Assembly: GCA_958430865.1 (NCBI GenBank)
Contig: CAUDNR010004123.1
Span: 1 to 17,852, forward strand
Length of the DNA stretch: 17,852 nt
Reading direction: 5' to 3'
Source: Entrophospora sp. SA101
Taxonomy: Eukaryota; Glomeromycota; Glomeromycetes; Entrophosporales; Entrophosporaceae
Shown here: piece after piece, positions 1-8,287 of the stretch
Layout: each line of letters starts with the position of its first letter
Numbering within the stretch: position 1 is the stretch's first letter
The notes under the pieces: generated by a model
Databases searched by the model: none
Seen by the model: only the letters and a program-made list of their open reading frames with translations
Told to the model about the DNA's origin: nothing
Program-made: the position numbers and the translations under genes

Positions 1-75
1 AACTGTACGAACTCAATGGTACGAAGTCAGTCGTACGTACGAAGATTCTTCTCGTACAGCGAAATTGCACAACCC
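1..75. repeat. GTACGA-rich segment with an inverted repeat
   Basis: GTACGA/TCGTAC occurs several times in 60 bp. The outermost copies, CTGTACGA at 3-10 and TCGTACAG at 52-59, form a perfect 8-bp inverted repeat around a central CGTACGTACG. It lies inside the transposon that runs off the left edge, but the right-hand copy does not share it. Its role is unknown; it could be part of the element's interior or a second insertion. Confidence 0.4.
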
Positions 76-203
76 TGGCTTTATATAGTTGGGAATGAAA
101 AAAGACCGTGCAGTGCAGGTATACTTATCTCTTAAGTTCCGAGCTTGGGAATGAGTGAAAGCGTGCATTTAGAGAGGGGGTGCATTTAGGGGGGTTAACT
201 GTA
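76..203 (-). mobile_element. Terminus of a Tc1/mariner-pogo-like DNA transposon (left copy, runs off the window)
   Basis: On the minus strand the element begins with TA then CAGTTAACCCCCCTAAATGC at 203-182 and continues leftward. A TA dinucleotide (202-203) flanks the CAG end, the usual arrangement for Tc1/mariner and pogo elements. Just inside the end, two copies of a TAAATGCAC-type motif lie about 16 bp apart, as expected of transposase-binding sites. Positions 76-201 match the reverse complement of 17499-17634 almost base for base, with a few substitutions and one missing repeat unit. A TATATAA-like stretch at 81-87 could be a promoter for an internal gene, but no transposase is visible. 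Similarity to the right copy stops near 76. The superfamily is inferred from the terminus shape only. Confidence 0.7.
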
Positions 204-340
204 TTAATTAACTAGTCACATGACATTCCCCGCAGGTTGTAAAATAATAAAATTTTTTGACGCATCCAAATGGAAGTAAATGCAAATAATTATATTGTTA
301 TGAATATTTGTAGTTTAAAGTTTTTCTTTTACATTTTATC

Positions 341-515
341 CTACAACTCTCCTTTCAAAAAATGATTTTTACAATATTCGACATGTTCGTGATAATTAGC
401 AGAATTAGTAACGGTTCCTTTAACAAAAAGGGGGATGATTTCTTTTATGTCGGTTCCCATTTCAGTTAAAACTTTTTGGAGAAATCGATTATAGAAAGTG
501 TGTAGCAACTTATTT
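341..515 (-). pseudogene. Possible coding relic of unknown family
   Basis: On the minus strand a frame runs without a stop from just after a TGA at 516-514 to a TAG at 343-341, about 57 codons. It contains a protein-like stretch ending in HEHVEYCKNHFLKGEL. Local GC is higher than in the flanks and codon use is mixed, unlike the A/T runs around it. No ATG or domain could be assigned, and an in-frame TGA lies immediately upstream. It may be the last exon of a dead gene or transposon, or chance. Confidence 0.25.
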
Positions 516-1108
516 AAACGATTTCATGCTTCCTGCTCTTCTTGGGGTGAAATAATAACGATTAAAATAATTAGATAATATGGGCAAACAACAATAATAT
601 ACCAATTGTCAAAAAGAAAAGAGAAATGTAAAGAGATATTTAATATTATTATTAAAACGCGAATATACTAAATATTAACTATAAATGAGTTTTGAATATT
701 ATGTGCAATAGAAGTCAGGCTTTATTTTGAATCTAGGATCACTCAATTCGATCAAGTACTTAGCAAGATACAAAAATATACGGTAATAGGTAAAGAAATA
801 TTTTAAAGCATTCATCGGTATATTTTACAAAACTTGCTTTCCAAGATTTGTAGAGCTCATCTAGTGTTGGTTAATTAATTTTAATATTAATATTAAATTT
901 TCGAGTTATATATAGATACAAATTTGATCAAAGATTTTCTGGAAATTCGATATATGTTATCCATATTAATATTAATATTAATGCTGTATTTTTCATCATT
1001 TCTGTTTAATTATTTTGTAAAAAATCCGTGTATTTTCCATGTGTTTTCAGTATATTTTCAGTATAAATTTTTTTTATAGAACAATAAAATATCCTATAAT
1101 TAAAAAAA

Positions 1109-1200
1109 TCATATAGTGTAATGGATAAGAGGCAAACATTGGTACAGAGGTAAGGGTCAAAGAAAAAAAAATAAAAAAGCCGAGTTTCGAATGGGTGTTA
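1109..1200 (+). repeat. Degenerate tRNA-like segment (possible SINE head or tRNA pseudogene)
   Basis: TAGTGTAATGG at 1114-1124 fits the RNA polymerase III A-box consensus TRGYNNARNGG at every position and continues with ATAAGAGGC, as in a tRNA D-arm. GTTTCGAATGG at 1184-1194 resembles a B box (GGTTCGANTCC, 8 of 11). The boxes are about 60 bp apart. The acceptor, anticodon and T stems do not pair, so this is not a working tRNA gene. The A-rich insert between the boxes and the A-rich tail suggest a tRNA-derived retroelement remnant. Confidence 0.35.
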
Positions 1201-1272
1201 ATAAAAAAATAATAACTAACAAATCAGTATATATAAAAAAAATTCAGTAAAAATTCAGTAATTAAATGGTTA

Positions 1273-1359
1273 ATAAAATGCACATAATACCCGATGTCCG
1301 TCCAGGATCTGTCAGTGAATGAATGGTCAACGGATATCCTGACCATTCTTCCATTTTAT
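1273..1359. repeat. Fold-back / imperfect inverted repeat
   Basis: GAATGGTCA (1321-1329) is perfectly inverted as TGACCATTC (1340-1348) around a 10-bp spacer. An outer pair, ATAAAATG (1273-1280) and CATTTTAT (1352-1359), extends the hairpin with bulges on the left arm. It could be a small decayed MITE or a structured RNA. No flanking target duplication was recognised. Confidence 0.4.
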
Positions 1360-1873
1360 CAATTTGTGTTCCAGTGAAATATCTGTTTTTTATGAAAAAA
1401 CTGAATTATAGATTCAGTGAATATGGTACATTTATGGGAAAAAACGGAAATTTATATTATTTAATATAAACGGAAAAACACTGAGCGTAATCACGGAATA
1501 AATTTTTACAGGGATAATCAATAATAATATGCCACATACCTTCTACACTTGTTAATTCCTTTATTTTTTAGAATGCATCTAATATACGGAAATTTCATGT
1601 GTTATTTTTTATAAAGTAGACATCCAAACTTTTGAGTGTTAATCAAGGAGAATAGAACATATTCTTTATTTATTTGAACTGTAATTGGTCAAAATTTCAG
1701 GTATCATGGAAATTGTTATTTTCCAGAAACTTGAGAGCTTTAGCTACGGTTCGGAATCAATTATTTATATTTATTATTATGTATGCTTTCATATTGATTA
1801 AATTTATTCAATTTCATCATTTCTAGATGACTACTTTATTATTATTATTATCAAAATAAACAAAATAAAATTT

Positions 1874-1953
1874 AAAAATGAAAACTAAAAGTGAAGATTT
1901 TAAAAAATGAAAACTAAAAGTGAAGATTTTAAAAATGAAAAAGTAAAGATTTT
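1874..1953. repeat. Short 29-bp tandem repeat array
   Basis: Two near-identical units of the type AAAATGAAAACTAAAAGTG followed by AAGATTTT (1874-1901 and 1902-1930) precede a third, shortened unit (1931-1953). The array lies directly beyond the desaturase stop codon, so it would be transcribed in that gene's 3' untranslated region. Confidence 0.75.
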
Positions 1954-1969
1954 AAAAACTAAAAAATCA

Positions 1970-3157
1970 TTAATTTTGTTTTTTTGAATCATTTATCTTG
2001 TCATTTATTTCTTGATAGACAAAAACTTTTGTATCGTCCGCAATAAGATATTGAGATCTCCAAACATGATACATATTGATGAATGTTTTCAGTATAGGTT
2101 CTTTTGATTCGCGTATTAATTGCGGATATCTATTTTGAAAAGCTTCTGTAGCACTTGTGAGATAATAATGAGGAATTGAAGGGAATAGGTGATGAACCTG
2201 ATGTGTGCCGATGGTATGCACCACATTATGAAGTAGACCATAATCACGATCCACGGAGGAAAGGTTTCCAAGCACATAAGACCATTGTTCATCAGCGTAC
2301 CAAGGAAGTTTTAAATTATTTTCAACTCCATGATGATGTAAGAATGTTGTTATTACTAACCAAGAGGCAAATATTAACAAAGGAAGAAAATAATATTTTA
2401 TGATATTCCAAGGTCCATAAAGTGTTGACAAGTAATAAAGTAGTGCCGAAAACGAGAAAACACCAATCACTGAAATAGAAGCACCGGTACGATGGTTTTT
2501 AAAAAAAGGATCTAATGGGTTAAAATGACAGATAGCTCTTGGACCATAGCCTATTATCAAATAAACAGCCCAACCAATACCGAAGGCGAAATAAGGTGTA
2601 ACGATTGTTTCTTCTTTGCCACTGAGCGTATTTTTTGTGTCGGATTTTCTCACAGGGAAAAATACTTCATCTTTATCAATATTACCAGTATTTTTATGAT
2701 GGTGACGATGACTTAACTTCCAAGGAGTATATGGAACAAGAATTAAAAGATGTAGAAAAGTACCAATTATATCATTAAACAAAGGATAACGGCTGAAACT
2801 TCCATGCCCACAATCATGTCCCAATACAAATATTGCCCAAAACATTGTTCCTTGGGCAAACGAGTAGATTGGAAGAATTAATAAATCTTTGACGATTTCA
2901 GGGATCAAGGTTGTTTTATCAATGAAAAAAAATAAAAAGAACAATACGGCTATTATTGATAAATCTAAAATTACATATTGAAGTGATTTTAATATTGATG
3001 GAGAAAAACATTGTGAAGGAATCTGTTTTTTTATTTCGAGAATTGATGGTACTGTTTCTTTGGTGAATATTTGAGAAGACGATGTAGCATTTTTAGTAGT
3101 TTGTGATGTTGTATCTACCAAAGTTTGTGAGCCAAAAGTTTTAGATAGTGGTGACAT
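1970..3157 (-). CDS. Membrane fatty acid desaturase (delta-12/omega-3 type)
   Basis: A single uninterrupted exon encodes 395 residues. The protein has the three histidine boxes of the membrane di-iron desaturases: HDCGH at 114-118, HRHHH at 150-154 and HQVHH at 319-323. Hydrophobic stretches lie near 62-80, 92-112, 127-143, 186-207, 228-245 and 255-274, consistent with an endoplasmic reticulum membrane enzyme. No cytochrome b5 domain is present, so it is not a front-end desaturase. In this family the enzyme adds a cis double bond to a lipid-bound acyl chain using O2 and electrons from cytochrome b5. The stretch VDRDYG (302-307), the HHLFPSIPHY region and HDCGHGSFS resemble plant-type omega-3 enzymes, but regiospecificity (delta-12, omega-3 or bifunctional) cannot be read from sequence. 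The start is the first ATG, followed by a Ser/Thr-rich N-terminus. Length is normal for the family. Confidence 0.96.
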   Translation of the reverse strand: MSPLSKTFGSQTLVDTTSQTTKNATSSSQIFTKETVPSILEIKKQIPSQCFSPSILKSLQYVILDLSIIAVLFFLFFFIDKTTLIPEIVKDLLILPIYSFAQGTMFWAIFVLGHDCGHGSFSRYPLFNDIIGTFLHLLILVPYTPWKLSHRHHHKNTGNIDKDEVFFPVRKSDTKNTLSGKEETIVTPYFAFGIGWAVYLIIGYGPRAICHFNPLDPFFKNHRTGASISVIGVFSFSALLYYLSTLYGPWNIIKYYFLPLLIFASWLVITTFLHHHGVENNLKLPWYADEQWSYVLGNLSSVDRDYGLLHNVVHTIGTHQVHHLFPSIPHYYLTSATEAFQNRYPQLIRESKEPILKTFINMYHVWRSQYLIADDTKVFVYQEINDKINDSKKQN

Positions 3158-4116
3158 TATTTGTTATTATTATAAATTATAAAAATTTTTTTTCGATAAC
3201 GTAAAAAAATTTTTAAAAAATTATTTGTCAAATATAATATATCAAATTATTATCCCGATCAACATTATCAAGATATACCGAAAGTTTCACTGCATATAAA
3301 AAAAAAAAAACCTGTTGTTTACAAACAATTGTATTTTTTAAAATTGATCAATTTCTAAATGATATCTATTAATTTATTAATTATTCCTGGTTAATTTAGT
3401 ATTAAAATAATCTGAGTCTTCTTTTTAAATCTTTCAAGATCTGGGCCTGGGAAGGTCAGGGAAGAACCATAACATTATTTTCTTCTTTCATCCATTTACT
3501 TTATGACATGGTGTATTATCTTCTTGAAAAAAAAAAATATACGCCATCATCATCATTTCCTTCTCTTAACTCATTAATAAATTTTTCAAAGGAGATTATC
3601 ATGACAAAAAAACTTTAAATGATTTTCATGGATTTAAGTAATGAGGCACATTTTTTCACTTATACAACAAAGGTTGCAAGGATTTTTTTAAAAAATTCCT
3701 TTTTATTTATATACAGGATAATAAAATTTTTAGTTTTGATGATCGGCAAGTAACCCATATTTTGGGTATTTAAATATACACGTGTCAAACATGTCAAATA
3801 TGTTTGTTTTGGTGCCATCAGGCGTGCGAAAATGTGAAAAATATCGGGGGAATACCCAATTTGGGAAATTTTTATCGGAGTCTATCTATTACTATATTAA
3901 GTTAGTTCTTTAAAAATTAGTTATTATAAACAAAAATTCAAAAATTCACATCCAAAAAAATATCCCAAAATTGATTGGTTGATATAAGGGGAATGCCATA
4001 AATCACCAAAACCTTTTTAAATGTCATCATCCTTTTAGTTTATTTATCTTAAAAGGCTACATAACTTATATATTGAAAGTTCTCATTCATAAAAAGGTTA
4101 TTATTATTGTATGTAT
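3158..4116. other. Intergenic region upstream of the desaturase
   Basis: AT-rich spacer that should contain the desaturase promoter. No convincing gene is present. Small structures include CAAACAT/ATGTTTG (3786-3792 and 3800-3806) and a more GC-rich patch around 3438-3470 whose minus strand is briefly open. Neither supports a feature on its own. Confidence 0.6.
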
Positions 4117-4217
4117 ATATGGCGTCTTTTCAATAGAAAGGAACACAAATACACTTCTGGTTAATTACGTGTAACCTGCCATGGAGACTTAAATCTCATT
4201 TTAAAAAGACGCCATAT
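4117..4217. mobile_element. MITE-like element with 14-bp terminal inverted repeats
   Basis: ATATGGCGTCTTTT (4117-4130) is repeated perfectly in inverse as AAAAGACGCCATAT (4204-4217), enclosing 73 bp with no coding capacity. Size and symmetry fit a miniature inverted-repeat element. A clear target duplication is not visible, so it could also be an isolated hairpin. Confidence 0.5.
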
Positions 4218-4519
4218 GAAAATCAATATTAAGCTTTCTATATATTACTATTTTGAGAGAAAATATAGCTAACCAATTCGGAAATTCTAATGTTACTCTC
4301 TAACAAAGTTTGTTTTTTGTGTATTATATTATTTCATGTAAAAAAAATTACAATAAAATATAGGAGACAATGATATTACTATATATAGTTAACCTCGTTG
4401 AGTTTTTTTTAAAAAAACGCAATTAATATTAGTCCGATATTTTTTTTGTATTTAAATTACTTCGGTAATCCGAGTTTATTTTAACCAATCGGACACCGAT
4501 CTTCAGTTTTTGAGAGTGG

Positions 4520-5479
4520 CTGCACAATAGTGGTCTTACCCACCGAATAAAATATCCGATCAATCGAATGTAAAAAATTCATCGACGATTAATCAGATTT
4601 ACTACGAAATATTTTTTTACCTTGTTTTTTAATTAGAGGTTGGCATCGCGCAAAAATTCTTCAATCGGTTAACTTTTTATTAATCAGTTAATTTAATCAC
4701 GTGAAATCTTTTAACTGGCAAATTTGAACAAATATAACCGATAGTAATAGTATATGCACTATCAATTCAATTAAAAAAAAAATTTTTTCTTTGTCAGCTC
4801 TATTTTTCCTTCGCAGTCATTGTAGTGATAATAATAATAATAGTAGTGGCAGAAGTAATTGACATTTTTTCTTTATTCGATTAATAATAATAGTTGTAGT
4901 AATTGACCTTTCCTTTGTAGTGACAATGATAATAATGATAATAATTTAAATCTTTTTTTCTACTAGTAAATAGTCATATTAGGGTTTCTATTCGAATAAA
5001 AATAATTTAGACAAAACAAATAATTCGAATAATCCGAATAACGAATAAAACGAATAATTCGAATAAATTGGAATTAATATTAAAATTTAGTTGTATTACG
5101 AATAGAAACTCTAGTCATAAGTTCCGCCCAAAAGAAAAAAAGTAAAAGATTGATGTTTTGGTATTTTTATTTATTTCTATGTCAATAAAAACTGGTAACA
5201 CCAAGATTGATATACCAACCTCTATATATTTTAATGGAAATATAATAATACTTTCTTTTGAAATAATAAAATAAAAAAATGGCTTAAAAACCATTTTTTG
5301 TACATATACAGATAATACGGATAATCGGGATAATCATCATCATCATCATTATAATCAGGTATTTACTATTATTTGATTGCTAAGATTTTAATTCGACTGA
5401 TTGTTCGAGTGTTAACTTCTTTGACCGATTACCAAAATATTCGATTAATCAGCAGGTAAGACCACTCGCCACTGCACAA
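4520..5479. mobile_element. hAT-like non-autonomous transposon with 8-bp target duplication
   Basis: The element spans 4528-5471 (944 bp). AGTGGTCTTACC at 4529-4540 is repeated in inverse as GGTAAGACCACT at 5455-5466. The right end carries four extra bases, so one terminus has a small indel. The sequence CTGCACAA lies directly outside both ends (4520-4527 and 5472-5479), an exact 8-bp direct repeat. An 8-bp target duplication is the hallmark of the hAT superfamily. Inside are scattered ATTCG and CGATTAATCAG motifs and a nested MITE (4980-5113). No transposase frame is seen, so it would depend on one encoded elsewhere. The hAT assignment is inferred from the duplication length and TIR shape. 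Confidence 0.7.
4980..5113. mobile_element. Nested MITE with 15-bp terminal inverted repeats
   Basis: TAGGGTTTCTATTCG (4980-4994) and the reverse complement of 5099-5113 (TAGAGTTTCTATTCG) match at 14 of 15 positions. The 134-bp element contains several ATTCGAATAA-type motifs and no frame. AGTCATA precedes the left end (4972-4978) and GTCATA follows the right end (5114-5119), a probable 6-7 bp target duplication blurred by one base. It sits wholly inside the 944-bp hAT-like element, so it inserted later. Confidence 0.6.
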
Positions 5480-5875
5480 ACGTCTTCGGTTTAACGGGTT
5501 TGACTATGTAATAATCACGTTTGGTTTTATGATTCCCGCAGCAAGACATTCATCCATTCGTTATTCAATTCAATCCGAATATTTATCTCTTGTTTTAGCG
5601 CAAACTTTTGGAATGTTCTTGGATATTTCTATGGCAACTTTTAGTTTTCTTGATATCAGAAAGTCTATCTATCATCAGAAAATTTACTTGATATCTTTCT
5701 TTAGTCATTTGTATCTGGTGAGATTTGTATTTGAAGAGTAACGTATGGAGAATAAAATATGTAGTTCATCATTGGTGGTGCTGGAAATATGCAATTAAAA
5801 AATTAGTACTAGTGTAACTTTCACTAAATTATACACTTTTTATTTTTTTTAATAGCAAAAATAAAATTTAACAAA
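5480..5875. other. Spacer upstream of the TXNDC9-like gene
   Basis: Slightly more GC-rich than the neighbouring DNA around 5520-5740, and open in one frame on each strand there (70 codons on plus, about 60 on minus). Neither translation shows a domain. The last 100 bp before the ATG at 5876 are AT-rich and would hold the promoter of the plus-strand gene. Confidence 0.5.
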
Positions 5876-6508
5876 ATGTCTTCAAATTGCCTTGAGGATC
5901 AAAAGTATAAAATCAAATTACATATACAAAATCATTTTTATCAACAAATTTAATAACAAATAACAACAATAATCTTATTTTTCAACTAGTGAAGATACTG
6001 TTGATGAACGTGTTCAAGAGGTTTTAGATAAAATTACAGAAACCAACAAAAGTGGAACATCTGAAGAAGATTTGGATGATGAAAAATTGTTTGAAGAATT
6101 AGAAAACGATGACTTTGATCTTACTAATCTACGTGAAAAACGAATGGAACAATTAAAACAAGAGTATGTCATTGAAATAATAATTAATAATAATTTTATA
6201 AAAAAATTTTTTTGAGAGAATAGTCAACAATAATAATAGTGATAAAATGATAACAATAAAGATTATCTGATTGACGATAAAACAGAATGGAAAAACTTAA
6301 AGAAATGCGTCAAAATGATCATGGATCATATGTGGAAATTGATAATGAAAAAGAGATACTTAAAATAACTACATCAACCAATTTATGTGTAGTACATTTT
6401 TTTCATAAAGATTTTCGAAGATGTCAAATAATGGATAAACATCTCAAGGTATTTATATATTTTTCCAATAATATTAACTATTAATCGTTATTTTTTTATT
6501 GTTAATAA

Positions 6509-6554
<46 letters not shown>

Positions 6555-7110
6555 ATTATTATTAATTATTATTATTATTAATTATTATTATTATTATTAT
6601 TAATTATTATTATTATTATTATTAGATAATTGCAAATAAACATTTCAAGACAAAATTTGTAAAGATCAACGTAGAAAATTCTCCATTTTTGATTGAAAAA
6701 CTTAATATACAAATCTTACCTTGCGTTATATCTTTTATTGATGGAATTTCTGTTGATCGGTTGGCAAAAAAACGTTATTTATCTTTTACTTTATTTTTTT
6801 TTTAATTTATAATTTACATATATCACTTTTTTAGCATAATTGGATTTGAAGATCTTGGAAACACTGATTCTTTCACTACAGCTGCACTAGAATTTCGATT
6901 ATCTCAATGTGGTAATAACTTATCCATCAAAACTTATATCTTTACCTGATTATCTAATTGATCAATACTTTTATTAATTAATATGAATACACACTCACAT
7001 TTATATTATTAGGTGTAATAAAAAACTTGGAAGTTTCAAAGAAACCAGAAAGAAAAACTATTTTTGGATTTTCGGAAAATAATAATGACGATGATGAAGA
7101 TGATTATTGA
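5876..7110 (+). CDS. TXNDC9: Phosducin-like protein / thioredoxin domain-containing protein 9 homologue
   Basis: Six exons: 5876-5904, 5990-6163, 6286-6448, 6626-6759, 6835-6911 and 7013-7110. All introns are GT-AG and phases match, giving 224 residues (human TXNDC9 is 226). An acidic helical N-terminus (about 11-65, including FDLTNLREKRMEQLK) leads into HGSYVEI (80-86) and a thioredoxin fold with VVHFFHKDFRRCQ (103-115). The usual CxxC is replaced by a single Cys at 114, as in the phosducin-like family, so redox activity is unlikely. FVKINVENSPFL (133-144), Pro154 and GFEDLGNTDSFTT are diagnostic. The tail is acidic. Family members bind the CCT/TRiC chaperonin in the cytosol and modulate actin and tubulin folding; yeast Plp1 is the likely counterpart. 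Exon 1 (29 nt) is the least certain. Intron 3 carries a long ATT microsatellite. Confidence 0.92.
6505..6623 (+). repeat. ATT/TTA microsatellite inside TXNDC9 intron 3
   Basis: About 120 bp of TTA/ATT trinucleotides interrupted by TTAATT steps at irregular intervals. It runs straight into the intron's 3' splice site (AG at 6624-6625), so length changes would alter intron 3 but not the protein. Confidence 0.9.
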
Positions 7111-7125
7111 AATTAATTAATGATA

Positions 7126-7161
<36 letters not shown>

Positions 7162-7660
7162 ACTTGAGAAAGATTTACTGTTTTATTTTATTTTTATTAT
7201 TAATATGGTTTTTTTATTAGTTTTTAACTAGAATGATTTTTCATCAAATTTTATTTTTTATAATAATATATACTTTCAAATAAAAAATTTAGAACATATA
7301 GAACTGCTTATACATTGTAACAACATGATATTCACATCATTACCATCATCAAATCATCACCATAATTTATTATTTATTGACGACAAATTATTTATTAGGC
7401 AACAAATTCGATTTATTAAACAAAAAAAAAAACAACAACACAAACTCAATTCAAATAAACAAAAATTTTAATATTCACATTAAAGTCTCTGTAATAGAAT
7501 ATTTTTATTTTAATTATTTTTACATCTTGAAACCTTTTACAAATAAGTAAATATCTTTAAAAAAAGGGGATGGTTTTAAAGAATATTATACAATCAAACA
7601 GAAAACATTAATGAATTATACCTACATATAGGGTGCGTATAATTCTCTTAATAAAAAATT

Positions 7661-7808
7661 TCAAGTGTTGTTAATCGCGATAAAGAGTAAGAAAGTACAT
7701 GATGATGACGATGATGATGACGATGACGATGACGATGACGAGATATTAGGTTTGAATCCGAACAGTGATGCTTCATCTACTTGATCAATACTTGATCGCA
7801 ATTCTAAT
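7661..7808 (-). other. Orphan exon-like open segment
   Basis: On the minus strand a good splice acceptor (TTTCTTTCTCATTTTAG, ending at 7809) is followed by 49 codons to a TGA at 7663-7661. The translation begins LELRSSIDQVDEASLFGF, then runs through 14 serines encoded by the GAT/GAC repeat. No upstream exon or donor in the neighbouring Asn-rich gene joins it in frame. The plus strand is also open here as an Asp run, so coding is unproven. It could be an alternative 3' exon, a relic, or chance around the repeat. Confidence 0.25.
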
Positions 7809-7854
7809 CTAAAATGAGAAAGAAATTACGAGTCATACCTACTATAAATGTTAT

Positions 7855-7886
7855 CATGTTCTTTTCAATAGAAAGAAAAGAACATG
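7855..7886. repeat. Perfect 11-bp hairpin
   Basis: CATGTTCTTTT (7855-7865) and AAAAGAACATG (7876-7886) are exact inverse complements around a 10-nt loop. It lies in the shared 3' spacer. It may form a stem-loop in RNA from either strand; no known regulatory class was recognised. Confidence 0.6.
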
Positions 7887-8287
7887 AACATTTCAATACA
7901 AATTAAAAAAAAATTTTTACATTTAATGCAAAAAAAAAAAAATGATAAAAAATTTTTTAAAAAAAAAGAAAAACCTTCCTTCGGGCACCGTCATTTAATG
8001 CCCGTACATTTTTTTTCTTCTTTGATTTTATTATTATTATTAATTTTTTATTATTATTATTTTGATTAATTATTGAACATTTAAATAAAAAAAATTATTA
8101 TTTTTTTTGTATAGATATATATATATGTAAGTATGTATGTATGGATTTTTTTTTAATAAAAAAATAAAATAAAATAAAAAATACTATTGAAATTATTTAA
8201 TTTTGTTAGATTATTAAAAACAACAATTTGAAAAGTTCCTAATTAAAATCGACTTAACTTATTAATATCATAAACGACCAGCCAATT

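Larger units (their letters stand above)
204..1969. other. Intergenic region without a clear gene
   Basis: About 1.8 kb of AT-rich DNA with many ATTAAT runs, for example 862-900 and 960-982. No open frame here shows a recognisable domain. Four minor structures are listed separately: a possible coding relic (341-515), a tRNA-like segment (1109-1200), a fold-back (1273-1359) and a short tandem array next to the desaturase stop (1874-1953). Confidence 0.7.
7111..8287. other. Spacer between convergent gene ends
   Basis: Lies between the stop of the plus-strand TXNDC9-like gene and the stop of the minus-strand Asn-rich gene, so it holds both 3' untranslated regions. It contains a TA microsatellite (about 7127-7158), a GAT/GAC repeat (about 7700-7741), a strong hairpin (7855-7886), long A and T runs and an ATT-rich patch near 8028-8062. 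The only coding-like stretch is the orphan minus-strand segment listed separately (7661-7808). Confidence 0.7.

Noticed and set aside
2176..2716. Two plus-strand open frames of 75 and 63 codons
   Set aside because: They lie antisense within the desaturase gene, whose three histidine boxes fix the minus strand as coding.
5529..5741. A 70-codon plus-strand frame starting MIPAARHSS
   Set aside because: No domain, no supporting neighbours, and the opposite strand is also open. It is treated as spacer, though a decayed gene cannot be excluded.
4126..7875. The 15-mer CTTTTCAATAGAAAG found at both 4126 and 7861
   Set aside because: In DNA this AT-rich a few shared 15-mers are expected by chance, and the flanks do not match.
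7884..8069. A plus-strand frame of Lys and Leu/Tyr runs
   Set aside because: It arises from A and T homopolymers and ATT repeats in a 3' spacer.
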